DNA of 17,225 bases from the NCBI GenBank assembly GCA_035688135.1, contig DASSNG010000055.1:1-17225 (forward strand), given 5' to 3'. This stretch comes from JAIFWC01 sp035688135 (GTDB taxonomy: Bacteria; Patescibacteriota; Saccharimonadia; Saccharimonadales; UBA10212). Position 1 is the first letter of the stretch. The number at the start of each line of letters is the position of its first letter. The notes under the pieces are model-generated. The model was given only the letters and a program-made list of their open reading frames with translations, was not told the origin of the DNA and did not search any database. Of the stretch, positions 14,668-17,225 are shown piece after piece. The position numbers and the translations under genes are program-made.

Positions 14668-14931
14668 ATGATATTAATAGTGCACATACTGGCGGCTCTG
14701 GGAGGGATAGTAATGAGCAGTTTGTCATTGCTGTCTCCCAGCCTGTCCCGTATCCGGTTCTCTTACGGCCTGGTGATGGCCACCATAGCCAGCGGCACGG
14801 CGATTGTCTTGCGCGAACATCTGAGCATCGTGTCGGTATGCCTGAGCGGCCTGCTTTACGTTGGTTTTACGGTCAGCGGCCTGGTTGCCGCGCGGCGCAA
14901 ACTGGCCCGTCAGGAGCGAACCGCCGAATAG
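14668..14931 (+). CDS. Small three-helix membrane protein of unknown function
   Basis: 87 residues, with hydrophobic segments at about 3-24, 33-48 and 52-74 and a basic, charged C-terminus (AARRKLARQERTAE), which suggests the C-terminal end is cytoplasmic. A His at position 6 and short conserved-looking helices are visible, but I recognise no family or catalytic motif. Its own -10 box lies just upstream. Codon use matches the neighbours, and the protein has real membrane periodicity rather than being a chance frame, so I treat it as a gene. It ends convergently with the FAD dehydrogenase, 53 bases away. Confidence 0.65.
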   Translation: MILIVHILAALGGIVMSSLSLLSPSLSRIRFSYGLVMATIASGTAIVLREHLSIVSVCLSGLLYVGFTVSGLVAARRKLARQERTAE

Positions 14932-14932
14932 C

Positions 14933-14972
14933 TTTCACAGGCTTTTCATAAATTTCACAGATTTTCACGCAT
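14933..14972. repeat. Two tandem 20-base imperfect repeats in a convergent gap
   Basis: TTTCACAG occurs at 14933-14940 and again at 14953-14960, each followed by a TTTTCA-containing tail, giving two 20-base units end to end. The gap is T-rich on the plus strand. A weak CAGAT/ATCTG stem (14958-14975) overlaps it. Function unknown: a termination region or a protein-binding site. Confidence 0.45.
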
Positions 14973-14984
14973 CTGTTAGTGATT

Positions 14985-16655
14985 TCAAAACTTTTCCCGG
15001 ATATGGGAAGAAGAGTAGCTCCAATCGGCGTCGGCTTTCTTGTGCGGGTTAAAGATATCGGCCGGGTCCATTATATGTTTTGCCTGGCGGAACAGGTCGA
15101 CTACGCGGCGGCCGTACATCTGCGTCAGCCACGGACCGCGGATCATCCCATCGTTATGCTCGGCGGTTAGCGAGCCGCCGTACTTAAGCACCAGCTTATT
15201 GACTTCTTTCATAGCCGGTTCCAGCTTGGCGCGCTCAGGCGGATTCTCTATCTTCATCAGCGGTATGACATGGAAGTTCCCGTCGCCCATATGGCCGGCG
15301 ATTGTCGCGAACAGGTTATATTTCTTGATGATTTTACGCAGCTTTGGCAGGAATTGGGTCAGGTACTCCGGTCTCACGATAAAGTCGTCTATGAAAGGCG
15401 CGGTATGCTTGTCTTTGACCTTGCTTCTTAGCAGCTGGAAGCTGTAGCGGCGCATCAGCCAGAACTTCTCGCTCTTGCCTTCGGTGGCGTCCTCTTCAAA
15501 GCCGTTTATTTCGTAGCGGGCCCGATGGCGGCTAAGAACGCGGTGCAGGCCTTTTACTTTCCGGCGGACTTCTTCTTCGGTCTCGCCGTTGAATTCGACC
15601 ATCAGGATGAGCTTTGGAATCCCCCGCCAGGCGTTCACGTGCCAGCCGGTGGATATGAAGCTTAAAAGCAGTTTTACAACCCCCAGCCAGCCAAGCATCT
15701 TATGGAAGCTGGGCATGAATCTGATGCCCAGAAACATCGTGGCGTCATCGAAGGATTCAAAAGTGGCCGGCTTTGCCTCCAGCACCTTTGGTATGAGCTC
15801 GCCCAAATCGTCTATGTCTTTCAGGAATAACACCAGCAGGCCGGAATGCGGCTGGGCGCGGACAAGTTTGAAGTGGATATCGCTGACCAGTCCCAGGGTA
15901 CCCTGGGCGCCGCAGATAAGCTGTGTAAGGTCGAATACGCCGGTCTCCCGGTCCCAGACGTCCCAAAGGTAATACCCGGCCGAGTTTTTGGACACATGGG
16001 GCTTGGCTTTCTTTATAAGGTCGTAATTATCATCTATCAGATGGAAAAGCTTCTTATAGACTTGCCCCTCAAAGTCTTTCTGTTTCATCTTTTTATCTAG
16101 TTCGGCCCGGCTTAGGGGACGCACGGAACGGGCTTTGCCGTCAGAAAAGACGACTTTAAGCTCGGTCACAAAATCCTGGGTCTTACCGTACTGGAGGGAC
16201 TTTTCGCCGCCGGAATTATTGTTGACCATGCCGCCGACACTGGCCATATCCCGGCTGGCGGGGTAGGTGGGCATCAGCGCGCGATGCTTCAGTGTCTTCG
16301 CTTCGAAATCTCGGTACAGGACGCCGGGCTGGACGTGGGCGGCGAACTCGCTGACTGATTCGACCTTGGTGAAATACTTGCGGAAATCAACGATTACGGA
16401 TTCGCTGATGGCCCCGCCGGACATATCCGTCCCGGCGCCCCGGCCGGTAAGGCTTAGGTCCGGTATTTCGCCGCGGCATTCGTTAACGGCGTCAACCAAA
16501 CGCTCCAGGTCCCTGGTATTTTTTGGGGCGACTACGACTTTGGGCACCAGTTCGAATAGCGAAGCGTCATGGCTGAACAGCTGACGCGATTCTTCCGAAT
16601 CGTCTATATCGCCTTCGAAGCCTTTCTGTTTCAAGCTTCGGTAAAAAGCGTCCAT
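14985..16655 (-). CDS. FAD-linked oxidoreductase, GlcD/D-lactate dehydrogenase-like
   Basis: 556 residues. The N-terminal FAD-binding type 4 domain (about 38-180) shows VAPKNTRDLERLVDAV, LTGRGAGTDMSGG (69-81) and SVGGMVNNNSGGEKSLQYG (139-157). The C-terminal FAD-oxidase domain shows AGHMGDGNFHVIP (453-465, His455 and His462), LTAEHNDGMIRGPWL (496-510) and DPADIFNPHKK. The family oxidises 2-hydroxy acids such as D-lactate or glycolate and usually gives electrons to quinone. The Fe-S (CCG) domain found in long fused relatives is absent. A hydrophobic stretch at 320-340 interrupts the C-terminal domain and could help it dock on the membrane. With bo3 oxidase nearby, it could be the donor side of the respiratory chain. 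Divergent from folA, with a 73-base shared promoter region. Confidence 0.9.
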   Translation of the reverse strand: MDAFYRSLKQKGFEGDIDDSEESRQLFSHDASLFELVPKVVVAPKNTRDLERLVDAVNECRGEIPDLSLTGRGAGTDMSGGAISESVIVDFRKYFTKVESVSEFAAHVQPGVLYRDFEAKTLKHRALMPTYPASRDMASVGGMVNNNSGGEKSLQYGKTQDFVTELKVVFSDGKARSVRPLSRAELDKKMKQKDFEGQVYKKLFHLIDDNYDLIKKAKPHVSKNSAGYYLWDVWDRETGVFDLTQLICGAQGTLGLVSDIHFKLVRAQPHSGLLVLFLKDIDDLGELIPKVLEAKPATFESFDDATMFLGIRFMPSFHKMLGWLGVVKLLLSFISTGWHVNAWRGIPKLILMVEFNGETEEEVRRKVKGLHRVLSRHRARYEINGFEEDATEGKSEKFWLMRRYSFQLLRSKVKDKHTAPFIDDFIVRPEYLTQFLPKLRKIIKKYNLFATIAGHMGDGNFHVIPLMKIENPPERAKLEPAMKEVNKLVLKYGGSLTAEHNDGMIRGPWLTQMYGRRVVDLFRQAKHIMDPADIFNPHKKADADWSYSSSHIREKF

Positions 16656-16668
16656 TACTCTTAAGCTT

Positions 16669-16674
16669 ACTGTA
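16669..16674 (-). promoter_or_regulatory. Candidate -10 box for the FAD dehydrogenase
   Basis: TACAGT on the minus strand ends 13 bases before the ATG at 16655, implying a leader of about 6 bases. No Shine-Dalgarno was seen (only AAGAG close to the start). Confidence 0.3.
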
Positions 16675-16710
16675 GTAAAAACCGCTTAGCAAGCGCATGG
16701 CAGCCTGATT

Positions 16711-16719
16711 TGCTATGAT
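16711..16719 (+). promoter_or_regulatory. Extended -10 promoter for the dihydrofolate reductase gene
   Basis: TGC followed by TATGAT makes an extended -10 (TGnTATGAT) that ends 9 bases before the ATG at 16729. No -35 at normal spacing, as expected for extended -10 promoters, and no Shine-Dalgarno. Confidence 0.5.
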
Positions 16720-16728
16720 TGAACCGCT

Positions 16729-17225
16729 ATGGGAGTTTCGCTGATTGTCGCCGTATCTGATAATGATGTTATCGGCCGCAAAGGAGTAGTGCCCTGGTTC
16801 GTCCGCGGCGACCAGGCTATTTTCAAGCGGATTACTTTTGGCAAGCCGGTGATAATGGGTCGGGTTACATATGAAGCCCCCAAGACTTATAAAGCAAAGC
16901 CCAGGCTGCTGCCGGGCAGGCTGAATGTGATTGTCAGCCGCAATCCCTCCTATCAGGTTCCTGAGGGCGGCGTGGTCGCCTCGTCGTTAAAAGACGCATT
17001 GGACCTGCCGGCAGTCAAAGAATCGCCGGAGGTATTCGTTATCGGCGGCGAGCAGCTGCTGAACGAAGCGCTGCCGCTGGCAGGAAAAGTCTACCTTACT
17101 CGGGTTCATACGGTAGTCGCTGATGGCGATAAGTTCTTTAAATTCGACCCCGGCGGCTGGAAGCTGGTCCATAGCGAATTTTATAAGAAGGATGAGGTAC
17201 CGGACCGCCCATTTGATTTTGAATT
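16729..17225 (+). CDS. folA: Dihydrofolate reductase, 3' end cut by window edge
   Basis: The frame opens at ATG 16729 and runs off the right edge with about 165 codons visible, so nearly all of a typical 160-170 residue protein is present. Motifs: SLIVAVSDNDVIG at the start, VVPWFVRGDQAIFKR (Asp in RGDQ at the position of the catalytic acid), GKPVIMGRVTYE (NADPH-binding region), LPGRLNVIVSRN and VFVIGGEQLLNEALPLAGKVYLT, then GDKFF. The enzyme reduces dihydrofolate to tetrahydrofolate with NADPH for thymidylate synthesis. The residue after the conserved Trp differs from the usual HLPED pattern (FVRGD) but the acid is kept. No thymidylate synthase is in view; it may lie outside the window. Confidence 0.93.
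   Translation, partial: MGVSLIVAVSDNDVIGRKGVVPWFVRGDQAIFKRITFGKPVIMGRVTYEAPKTYKAKPRLLPGRLNVIVSRNPSYQVPEGGVVASSLKDALDLPAVKESPEVFVIGGEQLLNEALPLAGKVYLTRVHTVVADGDKFFKFDPGGWKLVHSEFYKKDEVPDRPFDFE

Noticed and set aside
1..17225. TGA recoded as glycine (as in Gracilibacteria)
   Set aside because: TGA ends the ligase, VanY, FAD dehydrogenase, cyoB and cyoC genes exactly at family-typical lengths, so it is a stop here.
1..17225. CRISPR array, tRNA, insertion sequence or prophage
   Set aside because: No regularly spaced repeats, cloverleaf-like sequences, transposase motifs or phage genes were found; nearly all bases are in recognised genes.

Overview
This 17.2 kb window is a compact, gene-dense bacterial chromosome segment. 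Gaps are mostly under 100 bases and many genes overlap by a few bases (ATGA, TAGTG). TGA, TAG and TAA all act as stops, so the genetic code is standard. The gene content suits a small-genome bacterium of the Patescibacteria/CPR, most likely an aerobic Saccharibacteria (TM7) lineage: a complete cytochrome bo3 operon, a stand-alone VKOR, a VanY-type carboxypeptidase, an LCP protein and a low-complexity acidic protein. That assignment is an inference from gene content (about 60% sure). No rRNA, tRNA, CRISPR array or insertion sequence was seen.

Layout. (1) Bases 2-2064, plus strand: the C-terminal part of an AMP-forming acyl ligase, coupled to an OpgC-like membrane acyltransferase, probably a surface-acylation pair. 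(2) 2061-3940, minus strand: a membrane-anchored alpha/beta hydrolase and a VanY-type D,D-carboxypeptidase in one operon. (3) 4005-4625: a VKOR-type disulfide-forming membrane protein. (4) 4673-8246: an OmpR-type response regulator and its histidine kinase, then an LCP cell-wall glycopolymer ligase and a compact polyprenyl synthase. (5) 8278-13011: cyoABCDE, four subunits of cytochrome bo3 quinol oxidase plus heme O synthase. (6) 13060-14660: an acidic, low-complexity gene that is open end to end only if the reading frame shifts by -1 at a run of nine A's. (7) 14668-14931: a small membrane protein. (8) 14985-16655, minus strand: a GlcD/Dld-like FAD dehydrogenase, divergent from a dihydrofolate reductase gene cut by the right edge.

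How it fits together. The FAD dehydrogenase (donor side) and bo3 oxidase (acceptor side) could form a short quinone-linked respiratory chain. CyoE needs farnesyl diphosphate, and a prenyl synthase gene ends 31 bases before cyoA. The remaining genes mostly concern the envelope: acylation, peptidoglycan trimming, glycopolymer attachment, disulfide formation and a two-component system.

Most notable: the A9 frameshift gene; a consistent pattern in which the first gene of each inferred transcript has a -10-like box 4-14 bases before its start and no Shine-Dalgarno, while several internal operon genes do have one, which suggests leaderless mRNAs; a His-to-Thr change at the quinone-site position of CyoB; and three exported neighbours of VKOR that each carry closely spaced cysteines.
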